A stretch of 64,000 bases of DNA from Ramlibacter tataouinensis TTB310 (GCF_000215705.1 NC_015677.1:186001-250000); one strand, 5' to 3'. Positions 48,303 through 58,144 are shown, counted from the first letter of the stretch. Translations and numbers: made by a program. The notes: generated by a model from the letters alone, not told the origin.

Positions 48303-49391
48303 ATGCAGCTCGCCGCCGCCCAGCTCGATGCGCACCTGAAGAAGGCGCTGCGCCCGCTCTACACCCTGCACGGCGACGAGCCGCTGCTGGTGCAGGAAGC
48401 GGCCGACGCCATCCGCGCCGCGGCCCGGGAGCAGGGCTACACCGAGCGCACGGTGCACACGGTGGCCGGCGCGTACTTCGACTGGAGCGCGGTGCTGGCG
48501 GCCGGCGGCTCGCTCAGCCTGTTCGCCGACAAGCAGGTCGTCGAAGTCCGCATCCCTTCGGGCAAGCCCGGCAAGGACGGCAGCGCCGCGCTGCAGCAGC
48601 TGGCCGAGCAGGCGCAGGGCGGCGAGGGCACGCTCACCCTGGTGCTGCTGCCGCGGCTGGACTTCGCGACCAGGAAGTCCGCCTGGTTCACGGCTCTGGA
48701 GGGCGGCGGCGTCGCCATCGAGCTGCAGCCCGTCGAGCGCGCCGCGCTGCCGCAATGGATCGCGCAGCGCCTGGCGCGCCAGGGCCAGCGCGTGCCGGCG
48801 GGCGAGGAAGGCCAGCGCACGCTGCAGTTCTTCGCCGACCGGGTGGAGGGCAACCTGCTGGCGGCGCACCAGGAGATCCAGAAGCTGGGCCTGCTGTACC
48901 CCGCCGGTGACGGACCGGAAAGCACGCGGGGCGTGCTGGGGTTCGAGCAGGTCGAGTCGGCCGTGCTCAACGTGGCGCGCTACGACGTGTTCAAGCTGTC
49001 CGAGGCCGTGCTGGCCGGCCAGGCGGCGCGCGTGCAGCGCATGCTCGACGGCCTGCAGGCAGAGGGCGAGGCCGAGGTGCTGGTGCACTACACGCTGGCC
49101 GAGGACATCCGCGCGCTCAAGCGCGTCAAGGACGCGATGGCGGCGGGCCGGCCGCTGCCGGTGGCCCTGCGCGAGCAGCGCGTCTGGGGCGTCAAGGAGC
49201 GGCTGTTCGAGCGCGTGCTGCCGCGGCTGTCGCCGCTGGCGCTGGACAACCTGCTGCAGGCGGCGCACCGGGTGGACGGCATCGTCAAGGGCCTGAAGTC
49301 GCCGGACTGGCCGGCCGACGGCTGGCAGGCGCTGCACAAGCTGGCGATGGAGCTGTGCCTGGCCGTCGCGCCGGCGCGGACGAAGCCCTAG
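48303..49391 (+). CDS. holA: DNA polymerase III subunit delta
   Basis: A 362-residue clamp-loader subunit. LHGDEPLLVQEAADAIRAAA is the N-terminal AAA+-like fold, then SLFADKQVVEVRIPSGKPG, and a helical C-terminal collar. It opens the beta sliding clamp. The start is ATG 48303, 35 bases after lptE. Its stop overlaps by four bases the end of the convergent Bug gene. Confidence 0.94.
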   Translation: MQLAAAQLDAHLKKALRPLYTLHGDEPLLVQEAADAIRAAAREQGYTERTVHTVAGAYFDWSAVLAAGGSLSLFADKQVVEVRIPSGKPGKDGSAALQQLAEQAQGGEGTLTLVLLPRLDFATRKSAWFTALEGGGVAIELQPVERAALPQWIAQRLARQGQRVPAGEEGQRTLQFFADRVEGNLLAAHQEIQKLGLLYPAGDGPESTRGVLGFEQVESAVLNVARYDVFKLSEAVLAGQAARVQRMLDGLQAEGEAEVLVHYTLAEDIRALKRVKDAMAAGRPLPVALREQRVWGVKERLFERVLPRLSPLALDNLLQAAHRVDGIVKGLKSPDWPADGWQALHKLAMELCLAVAPARTKP

Positions 49392-50392
49392 TCGGCCTTG
49401 ATGCCGGCGCCCTTGACCACCGGGCCGTAGGCGGCCAGCTCCTTGCGGACCACCTCGCCGAAGCTTTCGGCGCTGCCCGGCGTCGCGGCGATGCCGGAGG
49501 CGGCCAGCTTCTCGCGCACGGCGGCATCGTTCAGCACCGCGTTCAGCTCGGCGTTCAGGCGCTGCAGGATGGGCGCGGGCGTCTTGGCCGGCGCCACGAT
49601 GCCGACCCAGGAATTGAGGTCGAAGTCCGGCGCTCCGCTCTCCGCGAAGGTGGGGATGTCGGGGTACTGGGGCGAACGCCGGGCGCTGGGCACGCCGATG
49701 GGGACCAGCTTGCCGGATTTCAGGTGGCCGGTGATCGAGGCGGCCGAGGCGAAGGCCAGCGGGATGTGGCCGGCCAGCACGTCGGCCACGGCGGGGCCGC
49801 CGCCCTTGTAGGGCACGTGCGTCAGGTTGGCGCCGGTGCGCTGCTTGAGCAGCTCGCCGGCGATGTGCGTGATGCTGCCGTTGCCCGAGGTGCCGTACGA
49901 CAGGCCGCCGGGCTGCGACTTCGACAGGGCGACCACTTCCTTCAGCGTGCGCGCCTTCACCCCCGGGTTCGCCACCAGGATGATGGTGGAGTTGCCGATC
50001 TTGCCGACCGGCGCGAAGTCGCGCACCGGGTCGAACGCCACCTTCTCGTACACGTGCGGGTTGATGACGAAGGTGCCGTCCAGCACCAGCAGCAGGGTGT
50101 GGCCGTCGGGTTCGGCCGAGGCCACCAGCTGGCTGCCGATGTTGCCGGAGGCGCCGGGGCGGTTGTCGGGCACCACCTGCTGCCCCAGCCGCTTGCCGAG
50201 GAACTCGGCCACGGCGCGGCCGCTGGTGTCGGTGACGCCGCCGGGCGCGAAGGGGATGACCAGCCGGATCGGCTTGGTCGGGTAGCCGGCCTGGGCGAAA
50301 CCCGTGGCGGGCGCGGCGGCAAGGCCGGCCGCGGCCAGGGCGCAGGCGCTGGCCAGCAGCTCGCGCCGGCGCAGGAGGGTGTTGTCGTTCAT
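49388..50392 (-). CDS. Bug/TctC-family tripartite tricarboxylate transporter substrate-binding protein
   Basis: A 334-residue periplasmic binding protein. An export signal (RRRELLASACALAAAGLAAAPATGFAQA, with a twin arginine) leads to YPTKPIRLVIPFAPGGVTDTSGRAVAEF, the Bug signature, and then VPDNRPGASGNIGSQLVA and YKGGGPAVADVLAGHI. Bug proteins bind small carboxylates or aromatics; the ligand is not deducible. No TctA/TctB genes are adjacent, which is usual for this large family. It is probably cotranscribed with the upstream hydrolase (40 bases). Confidence 0.92.
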   Translation of the reverse strand: MNDNTLLRRRELLASACALAAAGLAAAPATGFAQAGYPTKPIRLVIPFAPGGVTDTSGRAVAEFLGKRLGQQVVPDNRPGASGNIGSQLVASAEPDGHTLLLVLDGTFVINPHVYEKVAFDPVRDFAPVGKIGNSTIILVANPGVKARTLKEVVALSKSQPGGLSYGTSGNGSITHIAGELLKQRTGANLTHVPYKGGGPAVADVLAGHIPLAFASAASITGHLKSGKLVPIGVPSARRSPQYPDIPTFAESGAPDFDLNSWVGIVAPAKTPAPILQRLNAELNAVLNDAAVREKLAASGIAATPGSAESFGEVVRKELAAYGPVVKGAGIKAD

Positions 50393-50432
50393 GGGTATCC
50401 AGTCGGGAGGGGAAGAGAGAGCGAGAGGGGAA

Positions 50433-51290
50433 TCAGGCCCGGGCGGCGCGAGGCCGGGCGATCGCCTCGATCAGCCGGGCCAGCATCCCGTCCGGGGTCT
50501 CGAGCGCGTTCATGACCGAGTAGTGGTGCGTGCCGGGCAGCTCCACGAAGGCCGCGGCGGCCCCGGCCCCGGCGCAGGCGCGCGCGAAGTCGCGGGACTG
50601 GCCGAGCCAGCCCGCCGGCTCGGCGCCGCCGGCGGCCACCAGCAGCGGGACCGCCGGCGTCGGCGGATGGCGCATCGGGCTCATGGCATCCACCTGCTCG
50701 GGCCGCAGGCGGATCTCCTGGTTGACGCTGATGGAGAGCACCGGCTCGAGCTCGTAGATGCCGCTGACCAGCACGGCGGCGCGCGGCGCCCAGGCCGGCA
50801 GGGGTTGCCCGGCCGGGGGCAGGGCCGCGGCGATCAGGTGGGCGCCGGCCGAATGCCCGGACGCGGTGAGGGCCGCCGGATCGCCGCCCAGTTCGCGGGC
50901 GTGGGCGTGGACCCACTGCAGGCCCTCGCGCACCTGGCGCACGATCGCCGGCAGTTCCACCGCGGGGCACAGGTCGTAGTTCATCACCACGGTGGTGATG
51001 CCCAGCGGCACCAGCGCATCGGCGACGTAGCTGTAGTCGCTCTTGTCGCGGCCGCGCCAGTAGCCGCCGTGCAGGAACACGTGCAGCGGCGCGTCGGGGA
51101 CAGCCGCCGGGAACACGTCGAGGGTGGCGAGCCGGCCATCGCCGTAACGCAGGTCCAGGCGCCCGCCGCCGCGGGCGCGGGTGGCGGCGCTGAGCGCCGC
51201 GGCGCGCTGCGCGAACCGCTCCGCATCCGGCACCGCCTTGCGCGGGTTGTACTGGGACTCGATGTCGTCGGGAACGGGGGCGCCTGGCAT
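50433..51290 (-). CDS. Alpha/beta hydrolase (kynurenine formamidase-like)
   Basis: A 285-residue hydrolase. HVFLHGGYWRGRDKSDYSYVA carries the HGGYW oxyanion-hole motif, and the nucleophile is Ser in SGHSAGAHLIAAAL; the end has PGTHHYSVMNAL with the catalytic His. The N-terminal IESQYNPRKAVPDAERF resembles kynurenine formamidase-like enzymes. A Bug gene directly follows on the same strand, so both may serve one substrate. It is divergent from the Rid gene. Confidence 0.85.
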   Translation of the reverse strand: MPGAPVPDDIESQYNPRKAVPDAERFAQRAAALSAATRARGGGRLDLRYGDGRLATLDVFPAAVPDAPLHVFLHGGYWRGRDKSDYSYVADALVPLGITTVVMNYDLCPAVELPAIVRQVREGLQWVHAHARELGGDPAALTASGHSAGAHLIAAALPPAGQPLPAWAPRAAVLVSGIYELEPVLSISVNQEIRLRPEQVDAMSPMRHPPTPAVPLLVAAGGAEPAGWLGQSRDFARACAGAGAAAAFVELPGTHHYSVMNALETPDGMLARLIEAIARPRAARA

Positions 51291-51390
51291 GCGGGAAGGG
51301 GCTGGGAGGGAGAGTTAGCATGCTAGCAAGGGGGCCCTGCCTTTCGCGGCGGGCCCACCCGTCGTTTTCCCTTAAGTCAGGAGTTCTCCC

Positions 51391-51783
51391 ATGGCCAGCC
51401 CCGACATCGCCATCGCCCCCCTTCCTGCCGACCTCGCCGCCCCGCGCGGCCACTACAGCCACGCCGTGCGCGCCGCCGGCCTGGTGTTCGTTGCCGGCGA
51501 GCTGCCGGTGGCGCCGGACGGGCGGCTGCTGACCGACGCGAGCTTCGAGGAGCAGGCCCGCCAGGTGCTCGCCAACGTCGAGGCGGCCCTGCGCTCGGCC
51601 GGCAGCTCGGTGCACAAGCTGGTGCAGGTGCGCGTGTACGTGACCGACATCGACCAGTGGCCGGCCTTCAATGCCCTGTACGCCCAGTGGTGCGGCCCGG
51701 CGCGGCCGGCGCGCATCGTGGTCCCGGTGCCCCGGCTGCACTACGGCTTCCAGCTCGAGATGGAGGCGACGGCCCTCGCCTGA
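51391..51783 (+). CDS. RidA/YjgF-family protein
   Basis: A 130-residue Rid protein. [71 protein letters not shown] and the Arg-containing [23 protein letters not shown] are the family pattern. RidA deaminates reactive enamines and imines; the conserved Arg near residue 108 supports this activity. AGGAG is upstream of ATG 51391. It lies 43 bases before proA, on the same strand. Confidence 0.9.
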   Translation: MASPDIAIAPLPADLAAPRGHYSHAVRAAGLVFVAGELPVAPDGRLLTDASFEEQARQVLANVEAALRSAGSSVHKLVQVRVYVTDIDQWPAFNALYAQWCGPARPARIVVPVPRLHYGFQLEMEATALA

Positions 51784-51814
51784 GCCAGCCGGCGCGCGGC
51801 CGGCGGCGGCCGGG

Positions 51815-51820
51815 GATAAT
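51815..51820 (+). promoter_or_regulatory. -10 box of proA
   Basis: GATAAT ends six bases before the proA ATG at 51827, so the transcript is predicted to start at the start codon itself. Confidence 0.5.
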
Positions 51821-51826
51821 GCCGGC

Positions 51827-53107
51827 ATGAACGCGCTGAACGTCGCCGAATACGTCCAGACCCTGGGTCTGCAGGCCCGGCAGGCCGCGGCCCGGATGGC
51901 GCGCGCCGATGCCGCGACCAGGAACCGGGCGCTCACCCGCCTGGCCGCGCTGCTGCGGCACAGCGCCGCGCCGCTGGCCGAGGCCAACGGCCGCGACCTG
52001 GAGCGTGCCGCCGCCGCCGGCCTGCCGGCCCCTCTGCAGGACCGGCTCAAGCTCACGCCCACGGTCATCGAGACCGTGGCCCAGGGCTGCGAGCAGCTGG
52101 CCGCCATGCCCGACATCGTGGGCGAGGTCACGTCCCTGCGCCAGCAGCCCAGCGGCATCCGCGTCGGCCAGATGCGCGTGCCCATCGGCGTGTTCGGCAT
52201 GGTGTTCGAGAGCCGGCCCAACGTCACCGTCGAGGCTGCCAGCCTGTCGATCAAGAGCGGCAACGCGGCCATCCTGCGCGGCGGCTCCGAGGCCATCGAG
52301 TCCAACAAGGCGCTGGCCCGGCTGGTGCAGCAGGCGCTGCGCGAGGCCGGCCTGCCGGAGGACGCCGTGCAGCTGGTGCAGACCACCGACCGCGAGGCCG
52401 TGGGCCAGCTGATCGCCATGCCCACGTACGTGGACCTCGTCATCCCGCGCGGCGGCAAGGGCCTGATCGAGCGCATCAGCCGCGAGGCCAAGGTGCCCGT
52501 GATCAAGCACCTGGACGGCAACTGCCACACCTACGTGGACGATCCGGTCGACCTCGAGATGGCGGTGCGCGTGACCGACAACGCCAAGACCCAGAAGTAC
52601 AGTCCCTGCAACGCCAGCGAGGGCCTGCTGGTGGCCCGCGGCGTCGCCCCGGCCTTCCTGCCGAGGATGGGTGCCGTCTTCGCGGCCAAGGGCGTGGAGA
52701 TGCGCTGCGACGCGCAGGCCAAGGCCATCCTGCAGGCCGTGCCGGGCGCGCAGCTGAAGGACGCGACCGAGCAGGACTGGTACGAGGAGTACCTGGCGCC
52801 CATCATCAGCATCAAGGTGGTGGCCGGCGTGGACGAGGCCATCGCCCACATCAACCGCTACTCCAGCCACCACACGGACGCCATCCTCACCCGCGACCAC
52901 CTGCACGCGCAGCGCTTCCTGCGGGAAGTCGATTCCGCCAGCGTGATGGTCAACGCCAGCACCCGGTTCGCCGACGGGTTCGAGTACGGGCTGGGCGCCG
53001 AGATCGGCATCAGCACCGACAAGTTCCACGCCCGCGGCCCGGTGGGCATCGAGGGCCTGACCAGCCTGAAGTGGGTGGTGCTGGGCCAGGGCGAGGTGCG
53101 CGGCTGA
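51827..53107 (+). CDS. proA: Gamma-glutamyl phosphate reductase
   Basis: A 426-residue NADPH-dependent enzyme of proline synthesis that reduces gamma-glutamyl phosphate to the semialdehyde. The catalytic Cys261 is in [10 protein letters not shown], and [34 protein letters not shown] is the substrate and NADPH-binding core. [14 protein letters not shown] is conserved. No proB is adjacent. The start is ATG 51827. The following gene on the same strand begins 26 bases after the stop. Confidence 0.97.
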   Translation: MNALNVAEYVQTLGLQARQAAARMARADAATRNRALTRLAALLRHSAAPLAEANGRDLERAAAAGLPAPLQDRLKLTPTVIETVAQGCEQLAAMPDIVGEVTSLRQQPSGIRVGQMRVPIGVFGMVFESRPNVTVEAASLSIKSGNAAILRGGSEAIESNKALARLVQQALREAGLPEDAVQLVQTTDREAVGQLIAMPTYVDLVIPRGGKGLIERISREAKVPVIKHLDGNCHTYVDDPVDLEMAVRVTDNAKTQKYSPCNASEGLLVARGVAPAFLPRMGAVFAAKGVEMRCDAQAKAILQAVPGAQLKDATEQDWYEEYLAPIISIKVVAGVDEAIAHINRYSSHHTDAILTRDHLHAQRFLREVDSASVMVNASTRFADGFEYGLGAEIGISTDKFHARGPVGIEGLTSLKWVVLGQGEVRG

Positions 53108-53133
53108 AGCGCACGACCACTGCCCCTGATCCC

Positions 53134-54144
53134 ATGCGCGACTACTGGCCCACCTGCGGCTTCCGTTTGCTGACCACCGGTACCGACGGCCAGCTGCGGG
53201 TGACCGACGAATTCCTGCGCAGCCTGCTGGAGCGGCCCGAGCTGGCGCCCGTGCCCGAGTCCTGCGCCGCGGAACTCGCCTTGCACCAGGACCTGCTGGA
53301 CCAGCCGCGCCGCGCGGTGGACGAGGCCCGCCTGGCCCTGCTCGCCGACGAGGACGCCCGCGCCAACTACGCCGTCTGGCTGCGCTTTCGCACACGGCTG
53401 CTGGCCCGGCCCACGCTGGAGGCCAGCTACCTGCAGCTGTTCCGCGGCAATGTGGACGTGCCGCCGCTGTTCGTGCACCAGCTCACCCAGGTGCTGCTGC
53501 GCCACATCCTGGGCGGCGCCGCCACGCCCTTCGAGGCGCGCGCCGCGGAGATGCTGTTCCGCCCGCAACGCATCGCCCTGCAGGAGGGCCAGGTGATGGC
53601 GGCCGACGACGAGACCGTCGAGCGCCAGGCCCTGTCGGCCAGCTTCGGCAGCCTGGGCGACCTGATCCGCCGCAGCGGCGCCAGCCTGCGCACGGCCGAG
53701 CTGGACGTGCTGACCGCCGACAGCGCCGACGGGTACTGGCCGCGCAACGAGGCCCATGACTTCGTGGTGGCCCTGAACCACGGCCAGCCGGCCCTGGCGG
53801 CGCTGTGCCGCGTGCTGGAGCGCTGGGTGGCCCACTTCCTGGGCGTGCAGGTGACCATCGCCCCCGAGGGCGAGATCGACGACGACCAGTGGGTCTGGCA
53901 CGTGGGCCTGGATGCGCAGGCCACGGCGGTGCTGAACGCGCTGTACCAGGGCGAGGAGGTGGCCGACGCCCAGCGCGAGCGCATGCTGTGCCTGTTCCGG
54001 CTCGATTTCACCGAACCGGGCGTGGTGCGGCCCGAGGTGGCGGGACGCCCGGTGTACCTGGCCATGGCCATGGACGAGCAGCAGCGGCTCAGGCTCAAGC
54101 CGCAGAACCTGCTGCTCAACCTGCCGTTGGCGCGGCAGGCCTAG
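53134..54144 (+). CDS. DUF6352-family protein
   Basis: A 336-residue soluble protein with no signal sequence. MRDYWPTCGFRLL, LRVTDEFLRSLLERPELAPVPESC and LLRHILGGAATPFEARAAEMLFRPQRIALQEG match what I recall of the DUF6352 family, seen mainly in betaproteobacteria. WHVGLDAQATAVLNALYQGE is near the C-terminus. Function unknown. It follows proA on the same strand and ends two bases from the stop of the convergent higA. Confidence 0.75.
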   Translation: MRDYWPTCGFRLLTTGTDGQLRVTDEFLRSLLERPELAPVPESCAAELALHQDLLDQPRRAVDEARLALLADEDARANYAVWLRFRTRLLARPTLEASYLQLFRGNVDVPPLFVHQLTQVLLRHILGGAATPFEARAAEMLFRPQRIALQEGQVMAADDETVERQALSASFGSLGDLIRRSGASLRTAELDVLTADSADGYWPRNEAHDFVVALNHGQPALAALCRVLERWVAHFLGVQVTIAPEGEIDDDQWVWHVGLDAQATAVLNALYQGEEVADAQRERMLCLFRLDFTEPGVVRPEVAGRPVYLAMAMDEQQRLRLKPQNLLLNLPLARQA

Positions 54145-54146
54145 CG

Positions 54147-54449
54147 CTACGAAGGCTGAAACACCCGGATCCGGGGGGCGATCTTGTCCAGCAGGGTCCG
54201 CTTGGCCATGCGCACGTCGTACTCGGCCTGCAGGTTCAGCCAGAACCGCGGGTCCATGCCGAAGAAGAGCCCCAGGCGCAACGCGGTATCGGCCGTGATG
54301 GGGCGGGCTGCGTTGACGATGTCGCTGATGCGGCTGGGCGGCACGTCGATGTCGGCAGCGAGTTGCCGGGCTGTGATGCCCATGGGCCTCATGAACTCCT
54401 CCAGCAGGATTTCGCCCGGGTGAATCTCGTCCAGCAGTTCTTCACTCAT
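54147..54449 (-). CDS. higA: HigA-family antitoxin
   Basis: A 100-residue XRE-family protein. The HigA start motif HPGEILLEEFMRPMGIT is followed by a helix-turn-helix (ARQLAADIDVPPSRISDIVNAARPIT), and FFGMDPRFWLNLQAEYDV is the family tail. It should neutralise HigB and repress the operon. AGGAG lies nine bases ahead of ATG 54449. It is second in the operon after the toxin gene (11-base gap), the typical HigBA order, with no third gene. Confidence 0.93.
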   Translation of the reverse strand: MSEELLDEIHPGEILLEEFMRPMGITARQLAADIDVPPSRISDIVNAARPITADTALRLGLFFGMDPRFWLNLQAEYDVRMAKRTLLDKIAPRIRVFQPS

Positions 54450-54460
54450 TGACTATTCTC

Positions 54461-54739
54461 CTAGTGGTAATCGACCACCTCGACGTTCCAGGCACCGTCG
54501 TCGCGCCACTCGAAGCACACACGCCACTGCTCGTTGATGCGAATACTGTGCTGGCCTTTGCGATCGCCCTTCAACGCCTCCAGCCGGTTGCCCGGCGGAA
54601 TCCGCAGGCTGTCCAGCTCCGTGGCCGCATGCAGCTGCAGCAGCTTGCGGCGGGCCACCCGCTCGATGTTCCGGAACCGCTTGACGGGCTGGCTGTCGAA
54701 CAGCGCCTGCGTGTCGGCCGAAGCGAACGAGTGGATCAC
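54461..54739 (-). CDS. higB: HigB/RelE-family toxin (ribosome-dependent mRNA interferase)
   Basis: A 92-residue RelE/ParE-superfamily toxin. HigB features are seen: MIHSF at the start (from GTG 54739), RNIERVARRKLLQLHAATELDSL, then RLEALKGDRKGQHSIRINEQWRVCFEW and VEVVDYH at the end. HigB cleaves mRNA on the ribosome. A consensus-like promoter (TTGACA/TAGCAT) would begin transcription at about the GTG itself. The ATG eight bases upstream is out of frame. Its partner antitoxin follows. Confidence 0.92.
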   Translation of the reverse strand: MIHSFASADTQALFDSQPVKRFRNIERVARRKLLQLHAATELDSLRIPPGNRLEALKGDRKGQHSIRINEQWRVCFEWRDDGAWNVEVVDYH

Positions 54740-54745
54740 GCAGCC

Positions 54746-54779
54746 ATGCTATTCCGTGGCTTGGATTCTGTCAAACAGA
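54746..54779 (-). promoter_or_regulatory. higBA promoter and candidate operator
   Basis: On the minus strand TTGACA (54774-54769), a 17-base spacer and TAGCAT (54751-54746) form the best sigma-70 promoter in the window. A perfect dyad TCTGT-CAA-ACAGA (54767-54779) overlaps the -35, where HigA binding would block transcription. Confidence 0.65.
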
Positions 54780-54830
54780 TCAGCCCTGATGAGCTGCCCT
54801 TGCAAGCAGCGCGGCCGGCCTCAAATCCCT

Positions 54831-54836
54831 AGAATT
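54831..54836 (+). promoter_or_regulatory. Candidate -10 box of gshA
   Basis: TAGAAT lies 30 bases upstream of the gshA ATG at 54867, in the gap shared with divergent higBA. Confidence 0.4.
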
Positions 54837-54866
54837 CCGTCGATTATTCCAAGGCAGACTCGCCGC

Positions 54867-56165
54867 ATGGTTCCGCATCTCATCACCGCCCTGAACGGGC
54901 CCATCAACGAGCTCGAGCAGCGCATCCTGGAGTCCATGCCGGCCATCGAGCGCTGGTTCCGGCTGGAGTGGATGGAGCACACGCCGCCGTTCTACTGCTC
55001 GGTCGACATCCGCAACGCCGGTTTCAAGCTGGCGCCGGTGGACACCAACCTGTTCCCCGGCGGCTGGAACAACCTCACGCCCGAGATGCTGCCGCTGGCC
55101 GTGCAGTCGGCCATGGCGGCCATCGAGAAGATCTGCCCCGAGGCCAAGAACCTGCTGGTGATCCCGGAGAACCACACCCGCAACACCTTCTACCTGAGCA
55201 ACCTGGCCCAGCTCAAGCGCATCTTCCACATGGCGGGCCTGAACGTGCGCATAGGCTCCATCAGCCCGGACATCAAGGAGCCCACCACCATCGAGCTGCC
55301 TGCCGGCGGTGGCGAGATCACGCTGGAGCCGGTGGTGCGCAGCAAGCGCCGCCTCGGGCTGAAGGACTTCGACCCCTGCACCATCCTGCTGAACAACGAC
55401 CTGTCGGCCGGCGCGCCCGGCATCCTGGAGGACCTGCACGAGCAGTACCTGCTGCCGCCGCTGCATGCCGGCTGGTCGGTGCGGCGCAAGAGCCGGCACT
55501 TCCAGAGCTACGAGGAGGTGTCCAAGCGCTTCGGCAAGCTGCTGGGCATCGATCCCTGGCTGATCAACCCGATGTTCAACAAGTGCGGCGAGGTCAACTT
55601 CGCCGAGGGCGCGGGCATGGACTGCCTGCAGACCAACGTCGACGCGCTGCTCACCCGCATCCGCAAGAAGTACAAGGAATACGGCATCAACGAGAAGCCC
55701 TTCGTCATCGTCAAGGCCGACAACGGCACCTACGGCATGGGCATCATGACCGTGCGCGACGCGCGCGACCTGGAGCAACTCAATCGCAAGACCCGGAACA
55801 AGATGTCCGTCATCAAGGACGGCCAGGAGGTGCACGAGGTCATCATCCAGGAAGGGGTGCTGACCGGCGAGCGCATGCACGAGGCGGTGGCCGAGCCGGT
55901 GGTCTACCTGATGGACCGCTACGTGGTGGGCGGCTTCTACCGCGTGCACGCCGAGCGCGGCGTGGACGAGAACCTGAACGCCCCGGGCGCCCATTTCGTG
56001 CCGCTGGCCTTCGCTGAAAGTACGCGCTTACCTCAGCCCGGGGAGAAGCCCGGCGCCAGTGCCCCCAACCGCTTCTACATGTACGGCGTGATCGGCCGGC
56101 TGGCCATGCTGGCCGCCAGCTACGAGCTGGAAGCCACCGACCCGGACGCCGAAACCTACGATTAG
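54867..56165 (+). CDS. gshA: Glutamate-cysteine ligase (proteobacterial GshA family)
   Basis: A 432-residue enzyme that makes gamma-glutamylcysteine, the first step of glutathione synthesis. It is of the betaproteobacterial GshA family, which differs in fold from E. coli GshA: FYCSVDIRNAGFKLAPVDTNLFPGGWNNL, PENHTRNTFYLSNL, FNKCGEVNFAEGAGMDCLQ and FVIVKADNGTYGMGIMTV (ATP-grasp-like lysine). ATG 54867 is the family start. gshB lies 4 kb downstream, after kup, GST and DUF3616 genes. Confidence 0.94.
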   Translation: MVPHLITALNGPINELEQRILESMPAIERWFRLEWMEHTPPFYCSVDIRNAGFKLAPVDTNLFPGGWNNLTPEMLPLAVQSAMAAIEKICPEAKNLLVIPENHTRNTFYLSNLAQLKRIFHMAGLNVRIGSISPDIKEPTTIELPAGGGEITLEPVVRSKRRLGLKDFDPCTILLNNDLSAGAPGILEDLHEQYLLPPLHAGWSVRRKSRHFQSYEEVSKRFGKLLGIDPWLINPMFNKCGEVNFAEGAGMDCLQTNVDALLTRIRKKYKEYGINEKPFVIVKADNGTYGMGIMTVRDARDLEQLNRKTRNKMSVIKDGQEVHEVIIQEGVLTGERMHEAVAEPVVYLMDRYVVGGFYRVHAERGVDENLNAPGAHFVPLAFAESTRLPQPGEKPGASAPNRFYMYGVIGRLAMLAASYELEATDPDAETYD

Positions 56166-56210
56166 GGGCCGCGCCCGCCTTTCGGTGCTGCACTGCAGCA
56201 TCGGCAGGCG

Positions 56211-56275
56211 CACAATAGCGACCCTCAAGGCAACCCACCCCGCCGGCCGCTTCGGCCGACAAGACGGGGTTTGCA
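56211..56275 (+). promoter_or_regulatory. kup promoter -10 and structured leader that may hide the ribosome-binding site
   Basis: CACAAT (56211-56216) predicts a transcript start near 56223. CCCCG (56238-56242) can pair with CGGGG (56265-56269), the only Shine-Dalgarno-like sequence, six bases before GTG 56276. Inside lies a second perfect stem CGGCCG-CTT-CGGCCG (56244-56258). Confidence 0.45.
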
Positions 56276-58144
56276 GTGCAAAGCTCTAAATCCTCTCTCG
56301 CGGCGCTGACCCTGGGCGCCATCGGCATCGTCTACGGCGATATCGGCACCAGCGTGCTGTACGCGCTCAAGGTGGTGTTCAACTCGGGGCTGGTGCCCCT
56401 GACCCCCGACAACGTCTACGGCATCCTGTCCCTGGTGTTCTGGACGGTGACGGTGATCGTCTCGCTCAAGTACGTCACCCTGATCCTGCGCGCCGACTAC
56501 AACGGCGAGGGCGGCCTGATCGCCATGCTGGCCTTGGCCTCCACCGCGGTGAGCGACCGCCCGCGGCTGCGCGGCTGGCTGCTGGGCATCGGCATCTTCG
56601 GCACTGCCATCTTCTATGGCGACGGCGTGATCACGCCGGCGATCTCGGTGCTGTCGGCGGTGGAAGGGCTGGAGCTGCTGTCGCCGGTCTTCAACCCCTA
56701 CATCACGCCGGCGGCCCTGGTCATCATCTTCCTGCTGTTCTCGCTGCAGAAGAACGGCACCAGCGGCATAGGCCGCTGGTTCGGCCCGGTCTGCGCCGTC
56801 TGGTTCGTGGTCATCGCCGCGCTGGGCGTGCCGCACATCGCCGCGCATCCCGAGGTGCTGGGCGCCATCGACCCGCAGCATGCGATCCGCTTCGTCGCGC
56901 AGCAGCCCGGCACCACCTTCGTGCTGCTGGGGGCGCTGGTGCTGTGCGTCACCGGCACCGAGGCGCTGTATGCCGACATGGGCCATTTCGGCAAGAAGCC
57001 GATCCGCGTGGCCTGGTTCGCGCTGGTCATGCCGGCGCTGCTGATCAACTACTTCGGCCAGGGGGCGCTGCTGCTGTACACGCCGGCGGCGGTGGCCAAC
57101 CCGTTCTACCTGATGGCGCCGGAATGGGCGCTGGTGCCGCTGGTGCTGCTGGCCACGGCGGCCACGGTGATCGCCTCGCAGGCCCTGCTGTCGGCCGCGT
57201 TCTCGGTGACCAAGCAGGCCATCCAGCTGGGCTACCTGCCGCGCATGCGCATCCTGCACACCTCGGTGCGCGAGGCCGGGCAGATCTACATCCCCGCCGT
57301 CAACTGGTCGCTGTTCGGCGCCATCGTGGTGGCCGTGGCCCTGTTCCGCAATTCGACCAACCTGGCCTCGGCCTACGGCATCGCGGTGACCACCGACATG
57401 CTGATCACCACGGTGCTGACCTTCTTCGTGATCCGCTACGCCTGGAAGCTGCCGCTGGCGCTGTGCGTGGCGGCGACCGGCGTGTTCTTCGTGGTGGACC
57501 TGATGTTCTTCTCGTCCAACGCGCTCAAGTTCCTCGACGGCGGCTGGTTCCCGGTGCTGATCGGCCTGTTGATGTTCACCGTGATGATGACCTGGAAACG
57601 CGGGCGCGCCATCATGAACGACAAGCTGCGCTCCGACGCGATCGACCTGCGCAGCTTCCTGGAGGCCGTGTTCGTCAACCCGCCCACCCGCGTGGAAGGC
57701 ACGGCCGTGTTCCTGACGGCCGACCCCGGCTCCGTGCCCAACGCCCTGCTGCACAACCTCAAGCACAACAAGGTGCTGCACCGGCACAACCTGTTCGTCA
57801 CCGTGCGCAGCCACGAGGTGCCCTGGATAGGCATCGGCAAGCGGGTGGAGATCGAGCCGCTGGGCCATGACTGCTGGCAGGTGATCCTGCACTACGGCTT
57901 CAAGAACGACCCCGACGTGCCGCGCGCGCTGGACCAGATCCGCGGCCACGGCTGCGCCCTCGAGCCCATGACCACCAGCTACTTCCTCTCGCGCGACACG
58001 GTGGTGCCCAGCGTGGGCAAGGGCATGGCGCCCTGGCGCGAGAAGCTGTTCGCGCAGATGCACCACAACGCCAGCGCCGCGGCCGATTTCCTGCGTCTGC
58101 CCAACAACTCGGTGGTGGAGCTGGGCTCCAAGGTGGAGATCTAG
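56276..58144 (+). CDS. kup: Potassium uptake protein Kup
   Basis: A 622-residue K+/H+ symporter of the KUP/HAK/KT family. [28 protein letters not shown] is the conserved first helix, with about twelve helices in the first 440 residues and a cytoplasmic C-terminus. [39 protein letters not shown] and [17 protein letters not shown] are all typical. The start is GTG 56276; no ATG lies closer to the conserved first helix. It lies between gshA and gshB. Glutathione and K+ are linked in many bacteria through Kef channels, but Kef is not in this window. Confidence 0.96.
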   Translation: MQSSKSSLAALTLGAIGIVYGDIGTSVLYALKVVFNSGLVPLTPDNVYGILSLVFWTVTVIVSLKYVTLILRADYNGEGGLIAMLALASTAVSDRPRLRGWLLGIGIFGTAIFYGDGVITPAISVLSAVEGLELLSPVFNPYITPAALVIIFLLFSLQKNGTSGIGRWFGPVCAVWFVVIAALGVPHIAAHPEVLGAIDPQHAIRFVAQQPGTTFVLLGALVLCVTGTEALYADMGHFGKKPIRVAWFALVMPALLINYFGQGALLLYTPAAVANPFYLMAPEWALVPLVLLATAATVIASQALLSAAFSVTKQAIQLGYLPRMRILHTSVREAGQIYIPAVNWSLFGAIVVAVALFRNSTNLASAYGIAVTTDMLITTVLTFFVIRYAWKLPLALCVAATGVFFVVDLMFFSSNALKFLDGGWFPVLIGLLMFTVMMTWKRGRAIMNDKLRSDAIDLRSFLEAVFVNPPTRVEGTAVFLTADPGSVPNALLHNLKHNKVLHRHNLFVTVRSHEVPWIGIGKRVEIEPLGHDCWQVILHYGFKNDPDVPRALDQIRGHGCALEPMTTSYFLSRDTVVPSVGKGMAPWREKLFAQMHHNASAAADFLRLPNNSVVELGSKVEI

